Shown: positions 49,200-61,463, counted from the stretch's first letter. The stretch: 64,000 nt of DNA from Lingula anatina (GCF_001039355.2 NW_019775396.1:82627-146626), one strand, 5' to 3'. Program-made: numbers and translations. Notes: generated by a model not told the origin, from the sequence alone.

Positions 49200-52100
49200 C
49201 TGTTATGGTTGAAATTTAATACCAATTCAATACGAAAATTACGTAGGTTGGTGACTTCCAATTTTTTCCAATTTATATCAAACGTACTAAAATGACGCAT
49301 CCTTTGTCTGTTTAATTTACCTTTATTTGCATATTTTAAATCCCTGTTCATTTGACAATGGCTTCAACATCGCTGTGTTATGTCGTGGTAATAACAGATT
49401 ATCGGGCACACAAGTAGAAATTTTGGTTTCAAGTAGGTATGTGGCATACGGTAAGTGAAAGGATGTCAACAGGATGAGGCCTATTCTCTACAAATCATGG
49501 TAAAATCGCCACGGTGTAACTGGAAATCACGTTTTCTGTTTCAGCCGCACGATTAAGTGCAGTTGCTGTCGAGGTAAATGAATGTACTTCCCTACCTAGC
49601 TTGCATTCCATTGTAACCAATGCCATTTTACTAATCACAGTCTCCTGGTTTTTATAACATCAGTGTCAAACATATAGCAATAGTCGCAGTAGAAGTACAA
49701 ACGTACGTAGTAGCTGTAGCAGCATATTTGCAACACGTATTCATTTTAGCACTTTTTTCATTAAATAATAACTTCTCCGTCTGTTTCTTATCAAGTCCAT
49801 ATACTAATCCCGTCATCACAACTACCGCTGCCTCAAATAACATGATCAACTCCTACCGCTCCCAGAATTGCCACAAGTTCCTATCACGTCTAGTTTGAGA
49901 TTTTGTACAGTGAGTGCTCCTCTGGGTCGTATGTTGATATTTAGCTCTCTAGCCACACTCTAGATTACAAGATTTTAAAATGATTCAGGTATATGTAAAG
50001 TGTAATCGCATTTGTCAGTTTGACTTTCTCTCCTGAGATATTTGGCTTCTAAATTTTTATCCACCTTAAGTCGCGTTTCCAGTCGAGATGAGTAGACCTT
50101 ACTTGGCACTACCAAGCTCAGCATTTGTATCTTGATTGTTTAGCCAATCTTTCATAAAACAGCAGTGTGTATGAGCGGAACTTGTACAACAAAGTGATTG
50201 GTTGTACTGCACACGACGTTTCGATCGTAAACAGGCACCTGGTACTGAGACAGGCCGAGCTAAACTGGCTGGAAACACGACTAAAATCATCACCAGTATT
50301 ATATTGACTAGCTAACCCCAGTGTTTACAATTAATGGACCGTTTCTATAGAGTAGTGGTATCGATCGGGATATATTGGTTTTATAGAAATTCAACAGGTG
50401 TAATAAGGCACCTGAAACTTTGCCTACAAGTAAAACTGTAAGGTGTGTACCAAAGAGCACGGACTACTAGGTAAGTTTGCCTAAGAACAATGCGCTCCTG
50501 ACTGTGTATATTCCCAAACGTAAAGAGCGCGATTCTTTAGCTCGATTATAAACATAAAAACCTATGTTTAACTTGTCTTCGATGTCTGGAGAGGTAAGAA
50601 CTAACGCATTGCAAGGTGTCTTTCACAACAGAGCACCGATAGAAGGGTAAGGTTGTACTGACAAACTTTGAGACAGCGCGAGTATCATTGTACTCTGTAG
50701 GACGAAGTAGCTACGTCTTGGTGATAAATACTCCATTGAACTGGATTTTGTTCCGTTGCTTCTATCCTCACGTAAATTTTGACTTGCATTCAATCAAAGG
50801 AGTAGATTATTCCTTGATTTAATACACCGGATATGACTTTTTTTTATCACATGTATTATTGTACGAATACGAGAAGAAATTTAGATAATCCAAACGAGCT
50901 TTCACTTCTGTTATCAAAATACAAGAACGCGTCTTTTTTTTTTTTTAATTACCTTAGTCATTAATTTATTTTTTAAAGAGAAAGTAGATTTGCCGTATCG
51001 TGAAGGAACCGTTCACATCGAGACTATATGGCTTAAGGTAGCTTTAAGGATTTTGAATTCAAGTATAATTTGGTTACCAATATGAAAAATAAGCTCTTCA
51101 AAACTTTAAAAATTGTCGACGCTAAGGTGACGGGGCCCGTGGTCTATTGTTTTGCTTATTCGTGGGTTAAGAATTACAGCACCTTTTCTTATTGATCTGT
51201 TCCCCTCACTAACAGTATTGAACAGTGTATGGCAAAGGTCAAACTCATCAAAGCAGTCGGATTGATTCCCATTTATCCAAATTTGTGCATTGAGTTTATG
51301 ATTGTGAATAATTGATCAACAACTCACAACGCTGAGGATATCACCACAAACGTTTCATTTCCTTAGAAAATAGTCACATTGCATAATAGAATAGGCCTCG
51401 TTTGTTCGCATTGTCTTACCTTGCTTATTTGTTTTGTTTATGAAAATGCATGCCATATAATATGATCATTAATGATCTATGATAAATGTATTATCGTATA
51501 ATACAAAAAGAAATAAGTAATAACGAATGAAAGAATACAAAAGTTGTACGCGTTTCATTTCACAATAAGAGACGCGCTTATTTTGTGTAATATACACACG
51601 AGTATATTACACAAAATGCGTAATACACTCACGAGTATTTTATATCCCTTAATATAATTACTGCTGCTTTAAACGCATATTGGGTGACGCTAGAGTATTA
51701 GTATAAAAAGAGTGATATTAATGGAACAGTTCAAAATCAATGTATGCGTCAATGAGAGAACTCAAACGTTCACTTTTTATGAAATGATCGCCGAACAAAA
51801 AAAAACATGGCGGTTTATAGTATGGCAGATAATAATTCTCTGAGGCGAGTAATAGAAGTGTGCCTTAGTTAGTAATAATTTGCAATTTAAAAAGTGTGTT
51901 CTAATGCAATCATGATGTTTATTGATTCTCAACTATTAATGAAAATGTATTCTCTCATCGTTATGGGTGCATAATCTTAGCTATAGCAAAAACATAAGAA
52001 ATCTGTATTTCAGTGACAAGCTGCCCACCTGTAGGCCTACGACTCAAAGATCAGTATTCGATAGGATTTCAATTTAACGCAATGGAACTCACGGTCGATA

Positions 52101-52296
52101 GAAAAATCTGTGCGTTTCACTTCATTAACTTCCAGTTTAAAATCCACGTTAATCTCAGACCACGTATTAAGCCATATCGATCAGAACCGGTCGCGTTTCA
52201 CGTGCTGATCACATGAAATATAAGGGAATATTGGACGTCAGTACATTGATCTGAAACCATATGCCTCACTGGTTTTCCAAAATTAACGATTTTCAG

Positions 52297-52347
<51 letters not shown>

Positions 52348-54263
52348 CCTGAAAATCGTTAATATGCTATATTACCAAGGTAAAAAATGGCTAATAGTAA
52401 GCGAAAAGGCACAATGCATCAAAACATTTAGGTTCCTTAATTTTCCTTGCGTTTTCGATACGTTTCAAAGTATACTCTGCGTTATGTCATTGATCAGCTT
52501 TATAATTTCAATGAGAATGTGGACTTTGTTTTAACACTGACTTGAGAAAATGTAAAAGATCTGTTATGTTAAAAGAAATGTAGAAGTTATTTTGCTTCAA
52601 GCTTGTTCAAGCTAATTACAAACAACTTCTGCATTTGTAGTGAAATTATATAGGATAGAAAAGCTTTCCTGAAGCTAATGACAAATAAAATTTTACATTT
52701 CTACATCTATATCCTTTTAACCCATTCAGAACAGTGTATTCGAACGTGTTTTGCATTAATTATAAATCGTTAGAATCGAACAAAAGTCAGTTTCATTCCT
52801 CGTTATTATAAACTTCCATATAAGATCCTGTCGTTTTTCTTTTCCTCGATTTGATCATGTCTAATTGAAGCCACGCTCAATGCAATCATATTATACAGTT
52901 ATCTACATGTAATATTTACTGAAATGTTATATAGTCAGCTGGCGCGTTATGTCCGCGTGGATACGCCTGTCGATCTTTTCATCGATCTTTTGTATGCTTT
53001 GCTAATACACATAACAAACTGTGTTGGTTTCCGGCTTATTTAGGCTTATGTGAAGTCAAAGAAAAATTGCCTTTGGTAAAAAGTAGGATGCATTTGTAGC
53101 TGAATTTCCTATAAGATGTAATAAGTTTTCTTCTTTTTGGCATTCCTTGACGTAAACATGGTGCTGAAAAGGTTGATATAACAACACCAAGATAGAAAAT
53201 CGTGCAATATCTCAGATGTAGATTATATATTTATAAAATTCAAAACGATAATGAAGAGTTATTCAATACTTGTATATCACTGTCACAATGGCAATCTCTA
53301 TACCTGCCAGTCAATACGTAGGAATTTTTTTTTTTTTAGCGTTATCGGGACAAAAGTATAACGTTTTTATTATTTATGTATATATTTATTTATTTTGCAG
53401 CTAACACAGAAGTAGATAACATAGACTTTCGGAACGCGCTGAAATCTGTAGTAAAGAACAAAATCCAGCGCGAGGGAGCAGTGTCTCTCCCGTTGCTTGG
53501 GAACAACAGCAGCACCATCAAACGGGAGTACACAAAACTAGACGACGCTGTTCAGCACATCGGTGAACTACTGAAAGATAAACAAGAAGACAAAGTCATC
53601 GACCTTGTATTCGGAAAAGACACAGAAACCACGGAGAAAATGACGTCACAGATCAGAAAAAGTAATGGAATAGTTGAAGATGTGGAGAAACTACGCAAAT
53701 CTCTCGAGGAATCGCCCACCATTTCATCAGATCTAAAACCTGAAGACGATGAAACTAAAAACGAGGCTGCACGTGCTACGGATGATTCCGACTCGGGGAC
53801 GGAACTGCTCGAAGTGTACAAACGCGCTTTGAATGAATCGGGGGATCCGATAGGAACGCGTTCAGCGGAACCACGTGAAACGGATGCTCACTATGTTCTT
53901 GTCACGGAGCCGACCAGCCGCGCCAAAAGTGCTCTAAGGCGCGCCCCTGTGACAAGAGAACCGCCTGTCCGACCAGACAGCCCTAAGGATACTAAACCTA
54001 AGCCATCGGAGGAACCGAAAAAAGATGACGTGAAAGCCGAGCAAACTCTGAGCTACAGACGGAGTCTCCTAGCCTCAGTACCAGACGATGATGATAAGCC
54101 GAGACCACGTGACCCCATTGATAAGAACAAGTCACGTGGTCGCACGAAAATTGACTACAGTTATGATTACACGCTGTTTAAGTTGAAAGAGGCACAGAAA
54201 AGGGAAAAGGATAAACCAGGAAAGAAGGCAGACGACATTGAAATCCCAATAGAAGATTACTAA
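41903..54263 (+). CDS. Novel IQ-motif / von Willebrand factor A domain protein (14 exons, 869 aa)
   Basis: Exons: 41903-42007, 42156-42342, 42953-43052, 43170-43310, 43807-43887, 44454-44568, 45592-45739, 46026-46160, 46472-46693, 47323-47393, 47780-47903, 48403-48531, 48892-49080, 53401-54263. All joins are GT-AG and phase-consistent. Residues 1-205 are basic and unrecognised. An IQ motif lies at about 224-234 (IQKWYRGWKVR). Residues 244-337 are helical and end DFFKACHLFPTENDIKKAF, vaguely EF-hand-like. A vWA domain spans about 344-518 with a full MIDAS: DCSAS at 350-354, Thr near 421-423, and TDG with Asp 450. Then comes a Cys cluster (CTLC..DEC) in exon 13, and a long charged, probably disordered tail with an RPRDP stretch. 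No signal peptide or membrane segment, so probably intracellular and possibly calmodulin-binding. I know no family with this order. Confidence 0.7.
42599..42638. repeat. (TTTA)n / poly-T tract
   Basis: Simple repeat about 40 bases upstream of the copy B tRNA-Leu. It is much shorter or absent in copy A. Confidence 0.85.
42679..42759 (+). tRNA. tRNA-Leu (anticodon UAG), copy B
   Basis: Identical over all 81 bases to the tRNA at 36737-36817, while its flanks differ. Same intron (exon 2-3) and orientation. A TTTT stop follows. The three bases after the discriminator are ACA rather than CCA. Confidence 0.95.
44569..45591 (+). other. Intron 6 of the vWA/IQ gene
   Basis: The first ~300 bases are still part of the duplication (matching 38896-39190). 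The rest is unique. An 89-codon ORF at 45074 has no recognisable domain and is not called. Confidence 0.5.
45803..45855. repeat. (ATTAT)n pentanucleotide repeat in intron 7
   Basis: About ten copies of TATAT/ATTAT. Confidence 0.9.
47067..47235. mobile_element. Small MITE in intron 9
   Basis: agggcttgacatta at the left end and tagtgtcaagccct at the right end are inverted repeats (13 of 14 match). The interior is rich in the words tggccc/gggcca. About 170 bases, non-coding. Confidence 0.65.
47238..47259. repeat. Poly-C tract
   Basis: About 22 C residues directly after the small MITE. Such runs are error-prone in assembly. Confidence 0.9.
49131..49198. repeat. (CT)n(CA)n microsatellite
   Basis: A CT run followed directly by a CA run. 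Confidence 0.95.
51580..51617. repeat. Hairpin with 16-bp perfect arms
   Basis: attttgtgtaatatac (51580-51595) and its exact reverse complement (51602-51617), with a 6-base loop. Confidence 0.85.
52282..52363. repeat. Inverted repeat flanking a (TA)n run
   Basis: attaacgattttcag (52282-52296) is mirrored exactly at 52349-52363, with about 50 bases of TA between. Confidence 0.9.
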
Positions 54264-55277
54264 TTCCCTCCTATGTCAAATTTTTAGTCCGTTTTCTAAC
54301 TTTGTTGTCACAAATACGGCAGTTTTGGTTTCCAGTGTTTCTGGTGGTGATTTTGATTACCGGTAGTTTTCTTACATTCACATACTTTAAAAGGAAATGG
54401 ATCCTACAAACGTACTACATAACTTATTCTTTTTCCGCATGTTCGTAGCCATATATCCACACGTTAAAACAAAGAGGTATCCATTTATGTTACCATTATT
54501 TGACTACAGTTTCAGCTGTTGTAACACTATTTCATTGGAATTGTAATCAAGAAATTTTAAATTTGGATTCAACGTTTTCTTAATTTGAATATAAAATGCA
54601 TATTTCTTTAACCAACACGTACTTCTCCAATGCAAAAGGATAGCTTAAATGTGTGCTTACCGTGTTATTTGCTCAATAAATCTTTTTAAAGTTTGCAATA
54701 TAATTTTATAGTTTGCAACGTTTGCGTCAGCTCCGACTTGCACGAAGTAGCCTTGAGAAGGAACAAAACTAAGAGGGTTCAAATTTAAAAAAAATGTTTT
54801 CATTTTTCGGTTGTTGCCAATCACAAAGGCAAATTAGTTTTACTATGAAGATTACAAAGAAATATTTGGCAAAAGTTGTGACCGTGAAAAATTAGCCCTT
54901 TTTTCTTCCATGTCTTTTTAACAGCACAACTTTTTTTTTACTTAAATTATTATACACGTAAGTAAAGTACAGGTCAAAAGTAACATATGTTTTAATTTTT
55001 TGATAAAAAATTTTAGCAGCCCCAAACAGTGTTGAACTATGTGAGGATATTTGAATTATACAAAATACTTCGACATAAAGTAATGCAACGTGTCTTTTTC
55101 TGCTCAGTTATCAAATTTTTTGAATGAGCTATACCCATATTGATAAAGTATCCACATGACTTAACATATATAAATTCTTGCATTCCATTAAAAATAAAAA
55201 TAAAATATAATGCCAAATAGCAGGCAAATACTTTAAGAAGATGTAATATCTGTAGTTATATTGTATCCCCCACGCAT
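54264..55277. other. Convergent 3' flanks of the vWA/IQ gene and DNAJC28
   Basis: AT-rich. A plus-strand AATAAA at 54675-54680 could end the vWA/IQ transcript. A minus-strand AATAAA (TTTATT at 55278-55283) could end DNAJC28. No other gene was seen. Confidence 0.5.
54675..54680 (+). terminator. Candidate polyadenylation signal of the vWA/IQ gene
   Basis: AATAAA about 410 bases after the stop codon, the first clear one downstream. Confidence 0.45.
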
Positions 55278-55283
55278 TTTATT
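55278..55283 (-). terminator. Candidate polyadenylation signal of DNAJC28
   Basis: AATAAA on the minus strand about 100 bases after the DNAJC28 stop codon. Confidence 0.45.
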
Positions 55284-55378
55284 TTACAGATCAACGCACA
55301 AAAATAATTTTTGACAACCGTTTCAATTCCCTTGTCTAATTTGATGTTATTATTTAGCTTTCATCCATAATGACTAGA

Positions 55379-56336
55379 CTAGAATCCAAATCGGGCATTA
55401 GCAATCATATCCTTCAGTCTTTTTCTTTTTGGTTTCAATGTTTTCACACTGCCTTGGCTTTTGACACTAGCACTGTCACCATTTACTATTACTTTCTCAT
55501 CGTTTGTAGCAGTTTTTGTATCACTGACATTTTCAGTTACAGTTTCAATATTTTCAATTTCTTCCCGTGGCGCATATTTAGAGGCAAATTCAGTAAGCTT
55601 TTCTTTAATCTTTTCCTGCCTCTCTCTTTCTTCTTCTTCTTGTATCTTCCTGAACTCTTCCCCGATATCTCTGTCAATTCTGTCAATAGTCCTTTCTATG
55701 TTAAAGTGAGCCATTTGCATAGTAAAATGTGGCACTGTTAAATTATACTTGTCAATCATTTTATTTACCAAGGTAACACCTTCCCTGAACTCCGCCTTAT
55801 ATCTATCCCACCAGAGTTCAGCACTCTTAGGGATAGGGGATGCTCCTAGTTTACGGCGGTTAGCCTCCAGCTTGGTTTTGGCATCTTTGTAACCAATTCT
55901 GCAAAGAAACAACATTTCATAAATAAAGTTTATTTTATTTAAATAAAATTTATTTGAAACATCATATTTCAAAATTACAATTTTTTTTTATCCACCAATA
56001 ATTTCATTTTGCCAATAAGTAAACAGTAAATCGTAACTGATAACCTGTAGACCTCAATAACATAATTAACAGATTATAGCTGTTACTGCTCATTTTATTA
56101 TGCTGCATTCTAAGTGAAAAATTATTGTGCAAATGAGAGAAACAGGGTTCTGCAAGATGTATCTCAATTTTTAAGATTGCATTAAATACAGCATACTTAA
56201 GAGAATAAGCTCCAGAGAGAGAGAGAGAGAGAGAGACTGATTCATAACCACCTCACCATTTCCAATAAGACTCGGCAATAATATGTGCAATGGAAATTCT
56301 TAAATAGCATAAAATACAAAATATAATTTTAGAATT

Positions 56337-56378
<42 letters not shown>

Positions 56379-58527
56379 ACTAATCGTTACCCCCTCACCT
56401 TATCTCTTTCTCCACCATTACCCAGTCGGGCACAAAGCCGTTCTGTATCATTATCTTGTTTACATTGTGTGTGGTGGTGTCCACATATGGGTTGTCTTTG
56501 TAGTTGTTCTCCAGAGGCTTGCCTTTACCAGGGAGGTTGTCAAACTCTCCCTTGTTCATGGAGTCCAGGATCATGTCCTCCACAAGGCGGTCCAGAGCAT
56601 TGCTGTGAATTTTTAATTTAATGTTATTCCTTGTACATAATAACATAATTTTAATAGCTGACCTAGGCGGAAATTACTTCAAGCTGAATGGCAGGTTCAT
56701 GGGATGTAGGTAGGGTGCAAAACGAGACAAAAATAGGCCATTTTCACATCCATGTGCCCTACAATTTATAGTGAAAAATATCTTGTCCACATCATCAAAT
56801 TCCATTACTTGCGACCGTATCATATCCAAACCACATTTTTATTAATTTTAATCTTATCATTATTGTCTAGAACATCCAAAATCTCTCACTCTATTACTAA
56901 AAGTACATACGTCATCTTGTGAATTCTGGCTTTGCGCTTGTCCTTCAAAACCAGTGCGTTTTCAGTCTGTGCGGCCATTCTCTCAATCCTGTGTTGTGTA
57001 ACGTTCTCAGCTGCCCTGTGGACCTTGTATTGCTGATACTGTCGCATGCGCTGACTGGGGGTCCCGCGACCAACACCCTGAGTATGCCAGGAGATTATCA
57101 TGTTACAAGTCTTACAGCCCTTTTTACATCAAGCAGTAGAATTACAAAATGTATCTCAATTTGTGTACAGCACCAATATGAGAGACTGACAAAGTAAAAG
57201 AGCCACCTAGCCAGAGCCCCCATAAAGCCCCTGTTATTATTATTCTGTCAATAGTACTGGGATATGGAGAGGAAATGCATTTACAATGTACAATGCATGT
57301 GTGTGTGAGAGAGAGAGAGAGAGATAGAGACAGAACAGAATTTAAATTAATTCAAATATTTTCTACTTCAAGTTAGTAACCAAAGTGTAAATACACATAA
57401 CACTGTTGGCATGTTTTAAATCTGTTCACTGAAGTTCCAATAATAACAGACAGTACCGTACATATCAAACCATACCTCATACTCCAAATACTGCCTGTGC
57501 TGTGGTGCCGTGTGCTTGATCCCAAATTTATCTTCCTCTTCCTCCTCTGGTTTCACCCCCTGTTTGAGAGCTTCTGCCCTGCGAGCATTTTCTTGGACCT
57601 TTTTCTAGAAAAAAAGTACTGAGTATGCATCAATGACAGCACAACTGAAACATTACAGATCGAAATTGAGAGTGATAAAATTTTTAAAAAATTATCAAGA
57701 ACTTATTTCAAGTCCCACACATATGACAAAGTGTCCATGTGGGTGGTGTTTAGCATCTTTTAACTTTTCTGAAGATTATTTAAGTTGGATTTGACAGATG
57801 ACATAAACCTAAAATAAACTGTTGAGTTTTATAATTCCAAACAAGAGCCTTACCAGCACAGCTCTGTAGGCAGATTCCACTTGATTAAACTTGTTGGCAT
57901 CTGCATATCTGGAGTTACTATCTGGGTGGTACTTCTTGGCAGCTTCCAGGTACGCCACCTTCAGTTCATCCTCAGTGCAGGAAGGGGGAACATTGAGCAG
58001 GGAGAAACATTCAGCTGGAAAATCATGTGAATGTGATACTTAATGAAATCAACAAGGATATATTTTAATTTGTTTCAGTCAGTAATTTTTTCAAAGCATG
58101 CACTTACTGCACACAAGGAGTTATAACTATCTGTTATAACTCCTTGCTGCACAGAACATTTAATAGTAATTATACAAAAATGAAATTACTTCAGTTACCA
58201 TATTCTTAACCATTTAAGCTTAGGCAGAAAACTGTTGCATTACGAAATCCGTACATTATATACAATAAATTATTAAACTGGCGCTACATTTGCAAAATAA
58301 CAATATATTTTTATATAATATTTTTCATTAATTAAGTAGTCTAACTTATTTACTGAATGTATAAGCAGATTAATGATTTTAAAAAGCTACTTACTTAGAT
58401 TTTTGCTGATGTCATACCAGTACAAACTAGAGGTGGTGTGTAAACTGACAGTCACTCTGTGAAGACATGGCATTCGTTCTGAGAGGGAAAACAACTGCCT
58501 TTGGAGCACTGCTGCCAACATCTTCAT
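55379..58527 (-). CDS. DNAJC28: DnaJ homolog subfamily C member 28
   Basis: Six exons in minus order: 58395-58527, 58014-57854, 57604-57476, 57077-56911, 56602-56399 and 55898-55379. All are GT-AG and phase-consistent, giving 437 aa (human protein 388). The N-terminus is basic and Ser/Thr-rich (MKMLAAVLQRQLFSL), possibly a mitochondrial-type presequence. A J domain covers about residues 45-98, with KYHPDSNSRYAD. HPD is present and is followed by Ser, as in human DNAJC28. Then GVGRGTPSQRMRQYQQYK, and the DUF1992 core with NALDRLVEDMILDSM, FDNLPGKGKPL and NGFVPDWVMVEKEI. The tail is Glu/Lys-rich coiled coil. J proteins stimulate Hsp70 ATPase; the specific role of DNAJC28 is poorly defined. The start ATG follows an in-frame stop. 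Confidence 0.93.
56216..56374. repeat. Two (GA)n microsatellites in a DNAJC28 intron
   Basis: GA runs at about 56216-56236 and 56343-56374, in the intron before the last exon. A third short one lies at 57306-57323. Confidence 0.9.
58116..58147. repeat. Short hairpin in DNAJC28 intron 1
   Basis: aaggagttataac and gttataactcctt are inverted, with a short loop. No function is evident. Confidence 0.7.
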
Positions 58528-59214
58528 GTCCACTTACTAGTAACAGCATCAGAATGCTAATACTACTAGTATTTAAGTCACATTTCCCTGGGCCTGGCTC
58601 AGTTGTTTCCCCTACAAGTTTAACGTAACACCCTTTTTTTCGATCATTTTAAGAAGACATTTCAGTGTGTGGCAAATGGTTGGATTAATACTCCTTTTGT
58701 GATAAAACTTAGCAATTCATAACGGTCAAGTAAATGGCCATGACATGTGCAATATATACATCCATTACGTAAGTGGGCTCAGAAACATTCTAATTTTTAG
58801 TCACAGACGCAGACTTCTATAAAGAAATCTTATTTTGTGACACATAAATTGATTCTTACTGACAATTCATTAAATCGACTATATTGTAAAACCAATATTT
58901 ATTGTCATTGTTAAAATGTGGTATTATTCACTGACAATCCATAAAATTAAACAAACTCGGGCCATACATACCGATTCAGTCTCATTTCACTGTTTGTTAT
59001 GAAGTCCACAAGGTGAAGGTTATAGCTAGTCTCCAAATTGTTTAGCAAACAACATTCACAAATAATATCCATATTTTATATAGTTTTGAATGTATCTTTT
59101 AAATTGTAGATAAAGTTTTCTAATTGTGGGGTGCTCTGCAGAACGCTTGTACAAAGAAAAGTAGAAATGTTAAATGAGATTGAGATTGTAGGCCTCGTTT
59201 TGAGACCAACATCG
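58528..59214. promoter_or_regulatory. Shared head-to-head promoter region of DNAJC28 and PYM1
   Basis: The two start codons diverge across 687 bases with no other gene between, so both promoters must lie here unless distal 5' exons exist. No TATA box was recognised near the expected positions. Confidence 0.6.
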
Positions 59215-61115
59215 ATGGCCATGGCCGGCGCATTGGAGAGGGATGGTGTAGTTCGTGATGAGGAAGGTGAGTTTGAAAACATTATATCAAGTTGGTTATG
59301 TGTAACGATTGTCCAGAGATACTCATTTGTTTTCAGGCTGTTTCTGAAACACCCCAAATTCTGCTTTTTGCATCAACACCTACAAAGGGCAGTGCAGGTT
59401 TACTGTACGAAATCTGTAAATCTAGTAAATTTAGTAGTGTTTGTGCATGCATGTAGTAATAAATTGGGCGAGAGAAGAGATAGGTGTGTGTTTGTGTGTG
59501 GGAGGAGGGCATGGGTTTTGAAATGTTGTGAATCAATTTGACTGTAAGAAGTGTATTGTGTGTATTGTTATCATTTGTGAGTTACTTGGTGGAAGTAAGT
59601 TCCATGATGGTAATTCCAGTAAGTCTTTAAAATGAACTGTAGAGCCGCGCTGTCTCAGTACATTTCTATTCTGTTTTTAGGTAATATGTTTATCCCAGCC
59701 TCCAGGCGGCCTGATGGGACCTGGAGGAAAGCACGCAGAGTGAAAGATGGCTACGTCCCCCAGGAGGAGGTGCCGGTGTAAGTGCCTAAACTAAACCACT
59801 AGTCCTTCTTTACTGGATGTTGGTTTTGGGCTTGTAGTCAAAATATTATTATTATTATTATTATTATTATTAAAAATTAACCAAAAGTGAGAAGTTGACT
59901 AAATAGTTATAAATGCTTTGAGTTTTATTTATTTTTTAAAGTAAATCATTGTTAGTATTTTGACATGCACTACTCCATTTTTTTTATGCACAAATTGAAA
60001 GGTTTCAGGTTATGTGTAACACGCGGCATTGTGTATCTTGTGGCATGTCTGATCTAGTAGGTGTGTTTGGATACTCAGGAGACACATCTATCATTAATTA
60101 AAGGGAAATATTTAGGGAAAACCTGCTGTCAAATTAAGTCTTTAAATTATTACAAAGCTATGTAAAAATCACAAGGACATAACTATGTTCAACTTGAAAC
60201 AAGATTGTAAGCTGCAAAACTGAATTCCTGTCATTTTTCAATCAGGTACGAGAGCAAAGGCACCCAGTTTGTGAAGAACAAGCCCACCCTACCCCCTGGT
60301 CTGTTTGTAGAACCTGACAGCAAGCACAACAACCCTGGGTCAGCAGGCATACCAGGTAAGCTGTGATCATAATTAAAAAATATTGTCTCGTTGCCCAATT
60401 TGCAGTCAAATTACTACATTTATCCATGTAAACAGTGACGTGTCTCTATCCCTTGTTTAAAATCTAACATGCAGATCAAAATATTGTCCGAGTCACCCAA
60501 TTTACTATCTAATTACTTTATTAAATTTTATGTATCAAATGATGTATTTTTTTTCATTTGTCACCCCCCCCCTTTTCCAAAAATGGCAATAATTAGATAT
60601 TGACATTCTGTATTCATTGTTCACAAACAGTGAAATATAACTGAATTAATATTTTCATGTGTTCTAAATGCAATCAAATTGTGACCAAGTTTTTTCTGTA
60701 TTTTAAAATTGTGCATGGTTATAATGTAGATATCAGTACGTGGATTGTGTAATAACAAAAATGATATTTAGTGATCAGTATTTATATGCTCATAGGTTTG
60801 TCAAAATCAGCCAAGAAAAATGCAAAGAGAAAAGAAAAGAAGAAGCAGGAAGCTGGAGACGTGACATCATTATCAAGCTCTTTACAAGAAACAAAGTTAA
60901 ACGATAAAGAGAAAGATGCCAAACCAGAAGTCAAAGTTGATCCGGCCAAGAGAATAAAAACTCTAAAGAAAAAGATCAAGCAGATAGAGGACCTGCAGGC
61001 AAGGATAGACTCAGGGGATCTGAAGGAACCAGACAAGGACCAACTGGAAAAGATTTCTAGAAAACAACAAATTCTGACTGAAATTGAAGAGCTGGAGTTG
61101 GATCTGTCTTCATGA
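59215..61115 (+). CDS. PYM1: PYM homologue, partner of Y14 and Mago (exon junction complex disassembly factor)
   Basis: Exons 59215-59266, 59681-59777, 60246-60355 and 60796-61115, all GT-AG and phase-consistent, give 192 aa (human PYM1 is 204). The N-terminal Mago-Y14 binding region is clear: [33 protein letters not shown] and PTLPPGL. Then [18 protein letters not shown] (basic), an acidic/Ser linker, and a C-terminal coiled coil ([19 protein letters not shown], ending ELELDLSS), which in PYM contacts ribosomes. PYM binds the Mago-Y14 pair in the cytoplasm and removes exon junction complexes from translated mRNA. Two alternative ATGs exist: one at 59221 in the best context (gccatgg), and an upstream in-frame one at 59167 that would add 16 residues. 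Confidence 0.95.
59847..59871. repeat. (ATT)n microsatellite in PYM1 intron 2
   Basis: About eight ATT repeats. Confidence 0.9.
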
Positions 61116-61445
61116 GGAAAAATGACCTCGAGTAATGGATTTTATGTGGAAGAAATCTTGAGATTCAATTTGAAAGATAACTAGGTGTGAGAATGTCAGT
61201 GGATTGTAGATGTATAAGATGGATACTTAAGAGGAGGTGCTTATTGTTCCAGGCAAGATAAGATGTCTGATATTAGGTAGAAATTACTGTTAAGTATCAT
61301 AAGTAGATCTTAACATGCATCTTGAAGAGGAATTTTGCAGCAAGAATAAAGTCAAAAGTATTTATGGAATAAGTGGAATAAATAATAAAAATAATTGTTT
61401 TACTGCTATTGATGTATAAGGTGTACAAATGCTTCACATTTTTAC

Positions 61446-61463
61446 TTTTATTTATAAATAAAA
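61446..61463. terminator. Palindromic AATAAA on both strands
   Basis: The 18-base perfect palindrome ttttatttataaataaaa supplies AATAAA on the plus strand (61457-61462) and on the minus strand. It lies about 340 bases after the PYM1 stop. An earlier plus-strand AATAAA lies at 61345-61350. Confidence 0.5.

Larger units (their letters stand above)
49081..53400 (+). other. Large intron 13 of the vWA/IQ gene
   Basis: A 4.3-kb intron before the terminal exon. It holds a CT/CA microsatellite (49131-49198), a possible 29-nt frame-breaking exon (about 49544-49572), two hairpins (51580-51617 and 52282-52363), a TA run and several short ORFs without domains. No separate gene is supported. Confidence 0.55.

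Noticed and set aside
50099-52216. Several 60-70 codon ORFs in the large intron 13
   Set aside because: Chance-length ORFs without motifs, repeated copies or splice support.
53552-53821. Antisense serine-rich ORF opposite exon 14
   Set aside because: The serine-rich content is the mirror of the charged coding strand. There is no independent gene evidence.
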